Shown in pieces: positions 1 through 12,243 of a stretch of DNA of 64,000 nucleotides. The stretch is from positions 1,944,608 through 2,008,607 of the forward strand of contig NW_006920410.1 in the NCBI RefSeq assembly GCF_000344685.1. Reading direction: 5' to 3'. The DNA comes from Gloeophyllum trabeum ATCC 11539. Its lineage: Eukaryota > Basidiomycota > Agaricomycetes > Gloeophyllales > Gloeophyllaceae. Within the stretch, counting starts at the first letter, position 1; each line of letters begins with the position of its first letter. The position numbers were made by a program, and so were the translations under genes. The notes below the pieces were generated by a model that was not told where the DNA came from, ran no database searches, and saw nothing but the letters and a program-made list of their open reading frames with translations.

Positions 1-38
1 GTATTTGGCCTTTCGTATCGCATTCATTCGCGTTTCAG

Positions 39-621
39 CGTTCCGGAAACCCTTCAACCCTCCCCCATTAGAAGCGACCCCTCTAGTCGTTCGCTCCATA
101 TCCTATGGAGGTGAAGAGCACCCCGCTAGCGTGAAGAGAAGCATAGTCGTACCGGTGTCCAAGCTACCCTTGAAGAATGACATCGCTATCCATAAAATGA
201 AGTTGCTGGCGGGTGTGCGCTGGAGTCCCGAACCTCCTCGGGACGCTGGGATATCGCCCTCTGAAAACGCCGGGGACCATGGGTATATCAAAATATCATG
301 CGAAGACTTCCCTAAGCCAGCCATGAACCTGAAGTGGGTCAGCGATACCTTGGACAGGTTGATCGACGAGGCCAACGTATGTCCGCCATCTCAGCGCATA
401 TCTCTTGCCCTAACCTTACACCACTTCCACAGAACAATGAACGATTTGCTGACATTCCTCTTGATACGAGACATCTGGATGCCAAGGCCCAGAAGACCAA
501 CAAGGGTGGGCGAGGAGCACAGAAAGGCAGGCATCCGTCCATTAGAGACTTCCCACAGGAATGGCTGCCGTCACCAAGGCAGATCCAGTCTGCTCCGCCA
601 CAGGCTGCCTCCACGGCTTAG
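39..621 (+). CDS. Mitochondrial ribosomal small-subunit protein mS35 (Rsm24-like), 3' part
   Basis: This is the C-terminal part of a mitochondrial small-ribosomal-subunit protein of the mS35/Rsm24 family. The window seems to open inside an intron: bases 1-38 end in a polypyrimidine-AG acceptor (ttcag), and the exon starts at about 39. The translation carries the family-typical stretch HPASVKRSIVVPVSKLPL, then AIHKMKLLAGVRWSPEPPRD and YIKISCEDFPKPAMNLKW. An intron runs from about 380 to 432 (gtatgt...ccacag). The last exon reads NNERFADIPLDTRHL and a Lys/Arg-rich segment before TAG at 619-621. The upstream exons with the mitochondrial presequence lie outside the window. The assignment rests on recalled family conservation and is fairly confident; the exact 5' exon boundary is inferred. 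Confidence 0.8.
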
Positions 622-1380
622 ACAGAGTACTTCGCTGTATTTCTTGTGCCGGCTGGTCATGCGTTGCTATCTTTACTTTATTTCGAAGGAGCTGCGACAC
701 CCTGCTCTTCATTTTGACTGTTTGACGGCTGCCCGACACCCATCAGGGGGTCCCAGCGATGGCATGCTTGCGACACGAGACGACGTAAACATTAGAGAAT
801 ATTCAAGCGCTTGCGTATCAATGCACTGTTATATCTACATATGATATAGTGGGCGTTCTAACCCGAAGCTGCCAGTGATACCGAAGGATGCAAGCTTCGG
901 CGGTACGGCAGGGACGCGTTCACTGATATCTCGAATATGACTTCTATGCATGGCTGCAGGATTCATATCCGCAAATATGGTAGCTAGCTCTGAAAATAGG
1001 AATAGTTTGCCTGCCTGAAGGCTGCAGCGCGTCTGAAGCATGGTGCCCTGACAATGTTTCGAGAGCCACGATCGGCTCCACGACACCTTTCAAGCCTAAG
1101 TACCAATCATGGTAAGCATAGTAGTCGCTGTCAGTGAGTGCATCCAGGAAGGATATCCTAGAGCTATAGAGGTATTTTCCATTTTACCAAGTCGAAGAGG
1201 CAGACAGAGAAGCCAGGTGTGCATGGAAACGCCACCGAGCGCAAACAGACAGAAGCGCGGGGTCCAAAACAAGGCCAACGCCGACAGCCAACCTTCCTGC
1301 CCCCCGTCGCAGTCTACACTAAAGTACGCTCTCAGCGTCGCTACGTGGCCGACTAATCCTCATTCATTGTCCTGGTACAG
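622..1380. other. Intergenic region between mS35 and septin
   Basis: No convincing gene is visible. Open frames here are short, show no recognisable motif and do not join through consensus splice sites. The stretch should hold the mS35 3' untranslated region and the septin promoter and leader. Confidence 0.5.
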
Positions 1381-3106
1381 ATGACGGACTCGTACGCTTC
1401 CTCTCGCACAAACGGCGATGTCTCTCCCTCGCCAAACGGCATGGCCAACGGGTCCAATCCATCTCTGGCGACGCCTGCCGGTCCCGCTGGCATCTCGCCA
1501 GTATTGCGGAAAAAGCTAATGGGGTATGTCGGCTTCGCAAACCTTCCGAACCAAGTGCATAGGAAGAGTGTAAGGAAGGGGTTCCAGTTCACTGCGATGG
1601 TTGTCGGTGCGTGAGACACGTCGATGTTGCATATCAGGTTATTCGACTAAAATCCCTCGACTCGCCACCTGCAGGTGAATCGGGTCTTGGCAAGTCCACT
1701 CTCGTCAACACGCTGTTTGAGACACAGCTGTACGCACCCAAGGAGCCGCCTCCTCCCAGCGCGGAACGGCCGAAAACGGTCGCTATCGAGAGCATAAGCG
1801 CCGGTATGCCAATAGCTATTTGTGACCGCCTTAGCGCCCACCTAACCGTGCTCTGTCACAGACATTGAGGAGAACGGTGTCCGCCTTCGTCTCACCGTGG
1901 TGGATACTCCTGGTTTCGGTGATTTCGTTAACAATGACGATAGGCACGTCCATTGTTCCTAGCTGCTGACATGTACTAACACCATCCTATAGCTGGAAGC
2001 CTATTGTCGAGAACATCGAATCCCGGTTCGACTCCTACCTGGAGCAGGAGAATCGTGTAAACAGGGCCAAGATTGTTGACAACCGCGTTCACGCTTGCCT
2101 GTACTTCATCCAGCCCACTGGTCACTCGTAAGCTACATTTTTTAGTTCAATATCCGGAAGCAAGTAATGACCCTACGAAGCTTAAAGCCCCTTGACATCG
2201 AATTCATGCGCCGGCTTCACAACAAAGTTAACCTGATTCCTATCATCGCCAAGGCGGATACCATGACGGACGAAGAGGTCGCGGAGTTCAAAGCCCGTGT
2301 AAGTTTCCATACAGAGCGAGTTGAGAGCATTGCTGACAAATCCAAACAGGTGCTCGCGGATATTGCCTACCATAACATCCACATCTTCGAGGCGCCAACG
2401 TACGAGAACGAGGACGAGGAAGCCATAGCTGAAGCGGAGGAAATAGCGAGCAAGATTCCGTTTGCAGTTGTAGGTTCCGATAAGGTAGTGGAAACTCCAG
2501 ATGGTCGTAAAGTCCGGGGTCGTGCCTACCCTTGGGGTGTCGTCGAAGTCGACAACGAGGACCATTGCGATTTCGTTAAACTGCGGCAGATGCTCATCCG
2601 GACGTATATGGAGGAGCTCCGGGAGTACACCAACGACGTTCTCTACGAGAACTGGCGTACAGAGAAACTCCTCAGCATGGGTATTGCACAAGATCCTTCG
2701 GTCTTCCAGGAAGTCAAGTGAGTGTCTGGTGTGTCTATTTCCGCACTGGTTTAACGTTTTACGTCCATTAGCCCTGCTGCTAAGATGCAGGAAGAGCGTA
2801 TTATGCATGAGGCCAAGCTCGCGAAGATGGAGGCTGAGATGAAGATGGTCTTCCAGCAGAAAGTCCAAGAAAAAGAGGCGAAACTCACGCAGTCCGAAGA
2901 AGAGCTTTACGCCAGGCACAAGGATATGAAGGAGTCGCTCGAGAAGCAGCGCCTTGACCTCGAGGACAAGAAGCGCAGAATCGAGAGTGGTCGGCCACTT
3001 ACACCTGAAAAAGGCAGCGTAAGTGTGGAACATGCTGTTGTCTATGGTCATCGCTGACACATCTTTCCAGACTGGGCCGAAGAAGAATCGCTGGATACGT
3101 CCTTAA
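1381..3106 (+). CDS. CDC3: Septin, Cdc3-type
   Basis: Septins are GTP-binding proteins that form heteromeric filaments at septa and hyphal tips. Splicing gives about 450 residues. In order: a Ser/Pro/Asn-rich N terminus; the polybasic lead-in [11 protein letters not shown]...HRKSVRKGF, typical of the Cdc3 class; the P-loop GESGLGKST near residue 76; the G3 motif DTPGFGDF; the G4 motif AKAD; the septin-unique element around [11 protein letters not shown]; and a C-terminal coiled coil rich in Glu and Lys (about residues 360-440). Roughly seven exons are separated by short introns, for example after the codons for MVV and before GESGLGKS. The last exon, 3071-3106, encodes [11 protein letters not shown] and ends in TAA. 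The ATG at 1381 is the only good start ahead of the septin core. An in-frame antisense ORF over the gene is a shadow. Confidence 0.93.
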
Positions 3107-3600
3107 GCAGGCCGTACCTGAGCCAGCGACCGTATACCGTAAGCTTGTCGTTGCTGGATTTCGAGTCGCCTTTGTGCATTATAGTTTCTCTTGGTGTCTT
3201 GTCCTGTAACCCCCCGTACAGTACCTCATCCCTTACTGGGCATCTCCGCTGCATTGCTTCCCCTCTCCTTCCTCTATCTTACCGCCTTACGGACGATAAA
3301 ACCACACTCCTTTTAACATGGATATCCGGGCGTCCATGTCGCCCCTCGTCTCTCAGTCGATTTTGTCTATATTATGTCCTGCATGGAGTTTTTCAGTTAA
3401 TGATGGGTTTTTGATGACATTCTGCTATATGCTCGAGTGACCTGTAGTAAGCGGAAGCTGCATAGAGGGTGTGCCACCAAATGTCAATAAAGGCAAACAG
3501 ATCCTGATTAGCGAAATCTCTGTGGCGCGTCGGACTGCACCTTTCAGCATCTGGGACTTCATATACATACTCTATAGCTCTATACACCCGATTCGCTTGG
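3107..3600. other. Intergenic region, septin 3' flank and importin promoter
   Basis: No gene is supported. The stretch is pyrimidine-rich near 3240-3380. It probably contains the septin 3' untranslated region and the leader of the next gene. Confidence 0.5.
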
Positions 3601-6600
3601 ATGGCAGAGATTCAATCATTGCTTTCTGCTTTAGATGTCTTTAGTCGGGCGCCCGACAAGACCTCGTTGGACAGTGCGAATAATTGGCTGCAGGAATTCC
3701 AGCATTCTGTACGTACTTCGCCTCAAGCCACCTTCGCACCTAGCTTTTGCTCATTATCAACTAGCCGGAAGCATGGTCAACATGCAATGTACTTCTCCTC
3801 TCTCCAGATGCGCCACCAGCGGCGAAGCAGTTTGCGGCCCAAACGTTTCGGATGAAGGTGCGTTCCATTGTCTGAAGTCGCGTACCGCAAGTCTCATGTG
3901 TTGTAGGTCACGTACGATCTCCATCAAGTAGATGAGGCAAATCTCCTCTCCCTGCGAGACACCCTTGTGACTGCTATCGAACACTATCACTCCGGGCCCC
4001 GTACGATCCTGATCCAGCTCTGCCTTGCGGTCTCAGGTCTTGCTCTACAATTACCTGCATGGCGTAATCCGGTCGAAACATTGATCGAAAAGCTTGGAAA
4101 GAATCCTGTCACCGTCCCTGCTCTGCTGCATTTCTTGACGGTCCTACCCGAGGAGTTGACGACCAATACCAAAATCCCTGTCACAGTCAGTGACCATCTT
4201 GAATTCCCGTGATCAGGCCCTGATCCTCTGGATAGGACGACGAGTACAGGGAAAGAGCACAGACAATCCTCACTGCAAATGCGAAAACAGTGCTGGACCT
4301 CCTGTCCATGTACATCCAAGCCTCTGGTGAGATATCTTGAACTCAATTTACAGAACATATCACGTTTATCGCCTTGACTAGGTGTTACGTCTGCTATTCA
4401 AGCGCAGATCTTCAACTGCTTGCGCAGTTGGCTCGTGGCGGGTGAAATATCTGCTCAGGAAATGGCTGCTACACCCCTTCTGGGGTATGCATTCGAAGCT
4501 CTTGCCTCCGATGAATTATTTGATGCCGCCGTGGACGTTATATGCGATCTTATCCACGAGACACAAGAAATCGAGGACAACATGCCGGTCATCGAAGTGA
4601 TCGTGCCCCGTGTCATCGCTCTCCGGCCCAAACTGCAGGAGGTGAAGGACGACGTCGACAAAGTCAAGGGGTACGCTCGAATCTTCACTGAAGCAGGGGA
4701 GACATATCGTCTTCTGGTCCTGCAGCACACCGAGACCTTCTTCCCGATAGTTGAAGCTATTGGAGAATGCTCAGCATACCCAGACTTGGATGTGGTTCCC
4801 ATCACGTTCCACTTCTGGATGAGACTTGCTCAGAGCATCGGAAAGAAACCAACGGTTTCCCCGCTGTTCCTCGATGCATACAAGACTCTCATGGTTGTGA
4901 TAATTCGGCACCTCCATTTTCCGACTGACATGGAGACACTGGTCGGGCAAGACGCGGATGATTTCCGGAGTTTCAGACACATCATGGGTGATACTCTCAA
5001 GGACTGCTGTTATGTTTTGGGGACGGAAACCTGCCTGATGACGGCGTACGACATGATTGTTAATGTCCTGGCTCGCGGTCCTAGTGGTGCATCTTGGCAG
5101 GAAATCGAAGCGCCCCTCTTCTCTATGCGTTCTATGGGTGCAGAAGTTGACCCGACGGATAAGAAGGCTGTTCCGAAGATAATGGATCTAATCCCGACAC
5201 TTCCAGACCATCCCCGGATTCGCTATGCAGCTCTGCTCATTATTTCGCGATACACGGAGTGGATCAACGCACATCCAGAATATATCCAATTTCAATTGCA
5301 GTATATATCTGCTGGCTTTGAGGCCGCGGATGCGGAAGTGAATGCTGCAGCGGGTCAAGCACTTAAATACCTTTGTCAGGACTGCAGGCGGGTATGTATC
5401 TATGCTTACCGTGGCGCAAGCATGTACTCACGATCGTCAAGCACTTGGTTGATTTCTTGCCTCAATTGCATACTTTCTTGAGCTCAGTAGGCGCTAAACT
5501 ATCCCAGGAAGACAAGATGCAAGTTTATGAAGCCATTGCATACGTTATCTCTGCAATGCCCATGGAACAGGCTGCTCAATCACTCCGCACGTTTTCTATG
5601 GATATCCTTGCCAAAGTTCACGCTATCGTATCCAAGGGGTCTCCTGCCACCAAGCAAGAGTTACAGGACGTTTGTAGTAAGTGAATTCTCTATCGTTCTA
5701 GGTCGATCACTTGAGACTAAATCATCTGAAGATGGACTGGAAAACTTGGAAGTCATGTTGCACGTAGTACAGTCTTTCGGGGAAGAGTTGCCACCGTCAT
5801 GTCAAAACACTTGCCATGAAGCATGGACTATCTTCGACGCGTTTCTCGCGGAATATCAGGCCGACTACGAAGTCTGCGAACGGGCAACCCGTGTGCTTCG
5901 GCATGGCATGCACTTCTTTGGGTCTGCGGTGCTCCCCATTGCACCTTCAGTTCTCGCAAGGATGTCCACTGCATTCGAGAGAACAGGTCTACCAAGTTAC
6001 ATTTGGATTGCTGGGAAACTCATCAATAGGTTCGGAAATGAGGAGAATCCCGAGCTAAGGAACGCATTCCGCGATACATACGAGCGGTCCACGACGAAGG
6101 TTGTGTCGCTTCTGCAACTGAAGGCTCCACAGGATATGCCAGACGGTAAGGGATTCTCTGCCTTCCATTGCTACTTGCTGTTCACTGTGATTGCTCGCAG
6201 TCATGGAAGATTATCTTCGCCTCCTACTTCAAATGATTGACTATACTCCTGATCTATTTTTCCAATCATCCGCCTTCCCTCTGGCCTTCCGGATAGCTAT
6301 GGCTGCTCTGACCATGATTCATTCCGATATCATTTTCGCTTCACTGGATCTATTCCGTATGATGTTAACCCACGACTGCTTGGATCCGCCTGCTGTCCCA
6401 CCTCCTAAATTCCCGATTTACGCAGCCGCCATACGCGCCGTCGTCGAGAAGGAAGGCCTGCAGCTTGTGGGCTACCTGTTGTCAGGTCTAGTGGGCGACT
6501 TTCCGGAGGACTCGACTTCCGTTGTGGTCACAATATTCCGCGTGCTTACTACGCTGTGGCCCACCCAAATGCTTTCGTGGTTACCTCAAGTACTACAACA

Positions 6601-6818
6601 GCTACCAACATCCGCCGCGCCTCATCAAGTTAAGACCCAGTTCTTAGCAGACGTCACAGGGTACGTACTCCCTTTCAAGAGCGATGCTAGTCTGACTGGC
6701 TTTCATCAGGTGCATAAATTCGAAACAGCCGGACAGGGTGAAATACGCAATGCTCGCACTCCATCGGGCCTCGCGAAGGGCGCGAGACCGGCGTCGAATG
6801 GGACCCCTGGATTCATAA
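3601..6818 (+). CDS. MTR10: Nuclear import receptor, Mtr10/transportin-SR family
   Basis: This is a karyopherin-beta of the Mtr10/TNPO3 type. In yeast the family imports SR-like mRNA-binding proteins such as Npl3 and takes part in tRNA transport. The spliced product is about 930 residues of helical HEAT-like repeats. The N terminus reads MAEIQSLLSALDVFSRAP and continues through AWSTCNVLLLSPDAPPAAKQ and FAAQTFRMKVTYDLHQV, the importin-beta N-terminal pattern. A large exon from about 4382 to 5390 encodes the central repeats (PVIEVIVPRVIALRPKLQEV, DDFRSFRHIMGDTLKDCCYV). The last intron ends near 6709, and the final exon encodes CINSKQPDRVKYAMLALHRA before TAA at 6816-6818. A putative micro-intron near 3790 is not needed, since the sequence reads through in frame. 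Confidence 0.9.
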
Positions 6819-7102
6819 TGTGCTGTGCCTATATGGTGCACGTCGCCTGCACCCGTCTCTGTGTTTTGGTATAATTAGAAGTGCATCTGTAATGAGTAAC
6901 TGTACATTACCCATGGATGAGAAACCATCTGAGAAAGTCTAAGTCAGCCCGTGAAACGTTCGCGCAGAGGGCGATCGCTGCGACCAGTTATCGGCTCCGG
7001 CGCACACGGTTGCTCCGAGGAGTGCCTCAAGAAACACGGGTAAATTGACCGTTTGCGCCAGCTCACTTCACCTGCTTCGGCTTGCTCTACCACCTTGCTA
7101 CA

Positions 7103-8540
7103 ATGTTGTCCCGTACTGGCCGGTCGCTGACGAGCAGCGGTAAGGCGCACAACGACACCTATCTATCCCGTTAATTACTGAGACAGTGTCTCCTGCAGTC
7201 GGGCGTCGGGCTTTCTCGCAATCCGCGGCGCGGAAGAGTTATGATGATACCATCGCGAATTTGCGCATACACAAAGACACCAAGGTCCTATGTCAGGGCA
7301 TGACAGGAAAGACTGTACGCTGTGTGCTGTTATGACGCTTCGCGCCTCCCGCTGAGGCTACGTTAGGGTACTTTCCATGTCCGAGAGGCTTTGGCGTACG
7401 GAACGAAGATGGTGGGCGGTGTGTCTCCTAAGAAAGCCGGGCAGACGCATCTGGGTTTACCCATCTTTGGCTCGGTGAAGGAGGTGTGTTTATGAGGTTA
7501 TCTTCTTATAATGGGCTGTACTCATGTTTGTTAAGGCGGTCCGGGAGACGCAACCAGACGCGACGGTTCTATACGTTCCTCCACCTACTGCAGCCGACGC
7601 CATTCTTGAAGCCATCGAGAACGAGATTGGTCTTATTGTGTGCATCACCGAAGGCATCCCACAAGCGGATGAGATAAAGGTGCGTGTATCTAGTATCCCC
7701 TTAAGTTGCCGGCTACATCTCCTATTGGGACTCTAGGTCATGCATGCGCTGAGGAGTCAGTCAAAGTCGCGTTTAGTTGGACCCAATTGCCCTGGTATCA
7801 TCAACCCGGAGGGGTGCAAAATGGGCATCCAACCAGGTCATATCCATAAGCCTGGCAAAATTGGTCCGAGCGTCCATACAGTTGATACACCTTTGTCTGA
7901 CTGACAACTGACACTCGCAGGAATTGTCTCCCGCTCCGGTACTTTGACGTACGAGGCTGTGGCTCAGACTACCGATGTTGGATTGGGCCAGTCCTTATGC
8001 GTTGGCGTCGGCGGTGACCCATTCCCTGGAACCAAGCATGTCGATGTCATCAAGGTGTTCCTTGACGACCCCAAGACTGAGGGTTAGTGCCCGAGATTGT
8101 GTTAGCCACCTGTCCTCGCGGTCTCATGTTTGTTCAGGTATCGTCATCATCGGTGAAATCGGTGGTAGCATGGAGGAAGAAGCTGCGGAGTACCTGGAAC
8201 AATACAACAAGACTCGCAGTAATCCAAAGCCCGTAGTCGGCTTTATTGCTGGCCGCACAGCGCCTCCAGGTCGCCGAATGGGACATGCAGGTGCAATTAT
8301 CGCTGGCGGCAAAGGTACGGAACTTGTCTAAATTGAGCCGGATCAAACTCCTTCATGCCGTATCGCTAGGAGCCGCCGGAGATAAGATTGCGGCCCTGCA
8401 GAAGGCCGGGGTGAACGTCGTAGACAGTCCTGCAATGATCGGTCCGAAGATGCTCGAGGTATGCTATTTATCGCGCTATTCATAAAGAAGACGATCCGAC
8501 TGATTCTCTCCAGATCATGAAGGCGGCAGGCTTGGCCTAA
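7103..8540 (+). CDS. LSC1: Succinyl-CoA ligase (ADP-forming) alpha subunit, mitochondrial
   Basis: This is the alpha subunit of succinyl-CoA synthetase, which interconverts succinyl-CoA and succinate in the TCA cycle in the mitochondrial matrix. The N terminus [13 protein letters not shown], followed by an Arg/Ser-rich segment, looks like a presequence. The CoA-binding region reads [11 protein letters not shown], then [20 protein letters not shown]. The ligase part has [29 protein letters not shown] and the active-site region [20 protein letters not shown], whose His is the phosphorylated residue in the family. The product is about 330 residues, the normal length. At least six short introns interrupt the gene. 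The last exon encodes IMKAAGLA and ends at TAA 8538-8540. Confidence 0.95.
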
Positions 8541-8739
8541 ACACTTAGAACACTCACGGGGTCTGAATACTCTATATGCTCTGGATTCTTGTTGTACCCA
8601 ATGCCTTCCCGTAATATACCACGCCGTTGGGCCATTCCTGAGGCTGCGGAGCAAATTAGGATTGCTAGTCGAGTTCATACATTTGGTACAACTACACGAC
8701 CGGACCAAGAATAATCTTACTGTCTATTAGTTTCATGTC

Positions 8740-11411
8740 TCACGTCTCTTCGACCTTGGGTTCGGGATTCATGTGACCAGATTCAGGCGCTACACCTCCC
8801 GCATCGAACCCTAAGGCTCTAGTGATGTCTTCCACATGTTCATCATAAAATTGGATCCAACTTGCAGACGTTCGACAAGGTGCCTGAGAATTGAAAATAT
8901 CGTTGGCCCTACATCCATCACGAGAGCTGTCGCACTCACTTGATTCTCCAGCCTCTGGAACGTCTGCTCTTCGCTTTCATTAGGATCATTGGTCATCAAA
9001 AAATGCACCAGATAGTTGAGCTCTTGGTGGTATATATCATCTGCAGATCCACCAGCTTGGCTAACTTCCCCGCCACCGCCTCCAGTACCATGGGACACAC
9101 CATCCGGAGTAGGAGCGTCTGCAGCACTTTGCGGCTGCATACGTGAGGCGGAAACCCGCTTTCTGACGGAGTCAGTCCACGCATTCATCCTACCGACAAC
9201 GGTGCTCCAAGAGCTAGGCGTGTGATTGGGCATCTGGGACAGCCGAATTTCAATACGAAACGCTCGAACCAGATCGTGCACGGAAGTCCTCTCACCTTCG
9301 CTGCCAGCTTTTGGGCAATTCGCGTCCCGCTCGTAGTAGGATCCCTCGTCAGGCACAGCTCAATGTAATCCCTCGCATACTCTCGCTCTTCGTCTGTAAA
9401 CAGATACTTCCCAGTGGGAAGCAGGATGGTATTAGTAGGGGGCGGCGGGGAATCCCCTACGCCTCCTCCGTCGTCGTCACCCGAAACCGGGACTATCCTC
9501 GTCCTCCTCGTCCTCTTAGCCGAGGCAGCCTTGCTCTTCGCAGGCGTCCCCTTCCCGTTAGCCTTGGTCTTGTTCTTCGCCTTCTTCCGCCTGCGTTTCG
9601 GGTCCGGATGCTCGAGGATGTAGTTCTCAGGATCGAGCAGCGCGTTCTCTTCGACGCAGTCCAGGACAAACGTAGGCTGGACGGGAACCTTGCCGTTGGC
9701 CTCCGTGCTGTCGTACAGAGCGTTGAATGTCTTGGAGCGCGTGTACAGGATAATATAGTCCGCGTTTTCGATGTCCGGTGTGATCTTTCCACCGTTCTTC
9801 TACAGAGCAGTCAGCGGGATTATTCGAGTGGATCGCGGGAACGTGCAACGTTACCTTGATGGCCTGCAATACTTGCATCCGATTTTTGAGGTCCACCTGC
9901 ACGTGAAAGAGGAGAGGCTCTCCAGCGTCCGAGATGAAGATTTCACCAGGTCTCCGGTGAGAAAGGATCGTCCGCCGAGGTGGCGACCCTCGCGACGACG
10001 AGGCTGTCTGGCTAGGCTGTGAGAGGTCGGGAGTCGCGTCCCTATGCGAGTCAGCGGGCTCCTTACCCTTCGATCGCATAGGGGTCGAAACAGAGGCAGC
10101 AGACGCTGACGGCGAGGGCGAAGGTGAATAGGAAGAAGGTGACAAGGAGGGCGGCGTTTTGCGTTTATGAGATGACGAAACGGGTCTAGAGAAGGGCGAT
10201 TGCGCATCTCTCGAGGTCTGCGAAGACGAGGAATAGGGTGGTCGTGCGCTTGGCGGTCGTGCAACCGGTGGAGGTGGAGACATGTTCGACATCCTGAGCG
10301 GCGAGTAAGGTTGTTGCTGCTGTTGTTGGGGCTGCGGCAGTGGTTGCGACGGATGGGGCTGCAGCGGATTGTATGGGATATTTTGAGCCTGGTCAGGCTG
10401 AGAGGGATAAAACATGGGGTTGTAAGGCATCATAGGCAAGCCCGGATACGTCATACGCTGCAAAGCATACATGTTGAGTAGTTCTGGGAGTATATTGGGG
10501 GGGATTTGCTGCATCTGCTGCTGAAGGGCCAGCAGCTGTGCAGGAGTCTGCAACTGAGGGTATGGAAGCTGCGGTGTGCCCTGAGAGGGAGGTGGGGGAG
10601 GCGGATACGACGATGGTCCTGGGGATGGGACATGGTTCAATTGTACGGAGGAACTACGGCGACTCGACTGAGCCACAGCAGCGGCACCATTGCTATGCGC
10701 GGTGCCACTACTGGAAAGAGGCCGACTCTCTGCAGCTGGTGCTGGGGGCGCTGCAGGCCTTGCACTGGGACCTGGTACAGGCCTTGTTGGTGTCGGGCTT
10801 GGGGTAGGGAGATGGCTTATGATGAGTAAGAAAAATGACACAAAGCAAATGCGTAAAGGGGACTCACTTGGGCTCCTCCTGGGGAGTGGCGATCACGACA
10901 CTCTGGCCGTCACTCGAGAGGGCGCAGAGACATCCTCCCCAATTGTCTGCGTCCCAGAGGAGTCTCCCGGCCTTCATACATTTGCGAGCCCAGATCGCTT
11001 CCAGCACGACCTTGCCAGAGTCCGCGGTCCATTCACGGACGAATTGTACACCTTCCAGAGTGGAAGAATCAACCAGAATCACTTGCGCATCGTTTGGACT
11101 CAGGGATATATGCGCTCCAGCATTCTGGGACAAGCATCAGTATCAGAGAGGAAGTGGGCATGGGCATCAGGGAAACATACACGTAAGGAACGAATAAGCT
11201 TTGGCCGTGATTGCACCCCTGATGCCTCGACGAAGACGCGAATAGGCTGGGCGGAGAGCGTGAATATGTTCGTCGGGGGCGCTGTGCTCTGGGACAGGGA
11301 CATGGCGTGCTCGAAGGGGGCTTGCATGGCCGCGGCCATCGTGGACAGCGACGAGTGCTCGAAGCAGCGAAGAAATGTCGCGTGCACGCCGATCCAGTCC
11401 ATTTTTGGCAT
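8740..11411 (-). CDS. Rap1-like telomere protein with two BRCT-like regions and a Myb-like domain
   Basis: The predicted product is about 790 residues. The N-terminal part (IRVFVEASGVQSRPKLIRSL to KVVLEAIWARKCMKAG) looks like a BRCT fold. A Pro/Gln/Ser-rich linker of about 250 residues with a short polyQ tract follows. The second BRCT starts GEIFISDAGEPLLFHV and ends VQPTFVLDCVEENALLD, very like the Rap1/TERF2IP BRCT. Then come a basic Lys/Arg stretch and a Myb/homeodomain-like segment (FTDEEREYARDYIELCLT ... NHTPSSWSTVVGRMNAWTDS) restored by a 59-nt intron. The last exon (SASWIQFYDEHVEDITRALG) is reached through an intron at about 8887-8941; the unspliced frame stops at 8811 instead. Rap1 proteins act with TRF/Taz1 at telomeres. 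Domain order supports that name, but no search was run. Start choice is open: ATG at 11411 (MPKMDWIG), 11402, 11483 or 11534. Confidence 0.7.
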
Positions 11412-11481
11412 CTCAGCCTGCGCGCTGGGCTTTATCTGCTTGTCTGCATCCACAACGCCAGCTCTTGTCTGGCTTGCCGGC

Positions 11482-12243
11482 ATGGTCGTGAGTTGCCCCA
11501 GCGCTCTTGTCGCGGGCTTGCTCAGCCCATTCATGCTCTGACGGCCAGCGCCTCTTGCTCTCCATAAAAGCCGACCTCGAGAATGTCACGGATCTCATCC
11601 CTGCCTCCGACTCCTTCGAGTACTTCTTCGAGGTCAGTGCTCAAGGCTCGCATTATGTATCTGACATTCAGCTGCCCAGGTTAAATGCACCAGCTGTAAC
11701 GAGGTCCATCCCAAATACGTATCCCTAAACCGTCTGGTACTGCGACCTGCGCGCTATCCGAGCCCTGGAGTTCGCTGATAACCCGCACTAGGAAGAGAAG
11801 AACGTAGCGGGAGGGAAAGGTAGCACTGCTAACTTTGTGTGGCGATGTGGTCTCTGTAAACGGGAAAGCTCGGCCAAGTTCGAGCCCGCCAATCCACCCC
11901 AGCCCTACACGGCTGATTCTTCTGGCCAATTCGCGCCTCTGGTTACGATCGACTGTCGCGGTCTCGAGTTCACCAACTTTGATCCTAGGGTATGGACCTG
12001 CGTATTTTCCTCCTTCGCACATGTTTAGCATGGCCTAATACAGGGGACATGGAAGTGTGTCGGGGCGGAGTCGGGTACCGTCTTTAATGAAGTCGAGCTT
12101 GAGGGCGGTGAATGGGTCGATTATGACGAAAAGGTGAATCGCGGAGTGTATACGGACAACGCGCCCTGGCTTATGTTCGGGTCTTCCAGGCATCGCTTCC
12201 GGTCAGCGTTATGAAATTTGAAAGCAAATGGGGAAGAGCATGA
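11482..12243 (+). CDS. CXXC zinc-binding protein, DUF866/UPF0587 family
   Basis: This is a small conserved eukaryotic zinc protein of uncertain function. The spliced product is about 160 residues. The body starts RLLLSIKADLENVTDLIP and has two Cys pairs, CTSC in the exon near 11682 and CGLC near 11850, the expected zinc ligands. The middle reads NFVWRCGLCKRESSAKFEP and TIDCRGLEFTNFDPRG, then GTWKCVGAESGTVFNEVELE. The C terminus KASLPVSVMKFESKWGRA, after a last intron, matches the family's ending and stops at TGA 12241-12243. No ATG lies in frame just upstream of the second exon. A six-base first exon, ATGGTC at 11482-11487, followed by a gtgagt donor and an acceptor at 11547-11548, restores a normal N terminus (MVRLLLSIKA). 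The gene is divergent from the Rap1-like gene. Confidence 0.85.

Noticed and set aside
622..844. Extension of the mS35 frame beyond its intron to 844
   Set aside because: The extension reads through a canonical gtatgt...cag intron. The spliced frame gives conserved sequence and stops at 621.
2182..3060. Long minus-strand ORF (292 codons) across the septin
   Set aside because: It mirrors the septin's strongly biased coding sequence; Leu/His-rich with no recognisable domain.
3790..3808. Micro-intron in the importin gene (gtacttctcctctctccag)
   Set aside because: It is only 19 nt. Reading through gives AWSTCNVLLLSPDAPPAAKQ, the expected importin sequence.
8811..8941. Unspliced C terminus of the Rap1-like protein ending at 8811
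   Set aside because: A gtgagt donor and attctcag acceptor yield SASWIQFYDEHVEDITRALG, far more protein-like than the read-through.
10300..10340. CAG/CAA-like triplet repeat as a structural repeat feature
   Set aside because: It is a short coding polyQ tract in the Rap1-like linker; no repeat expansion or array is present.
10690..11541. Long plus-strand ORF (283 codons)
   Set aside because: It is antisense to the well-supported Rap1-like exons and shows no motif of its own.
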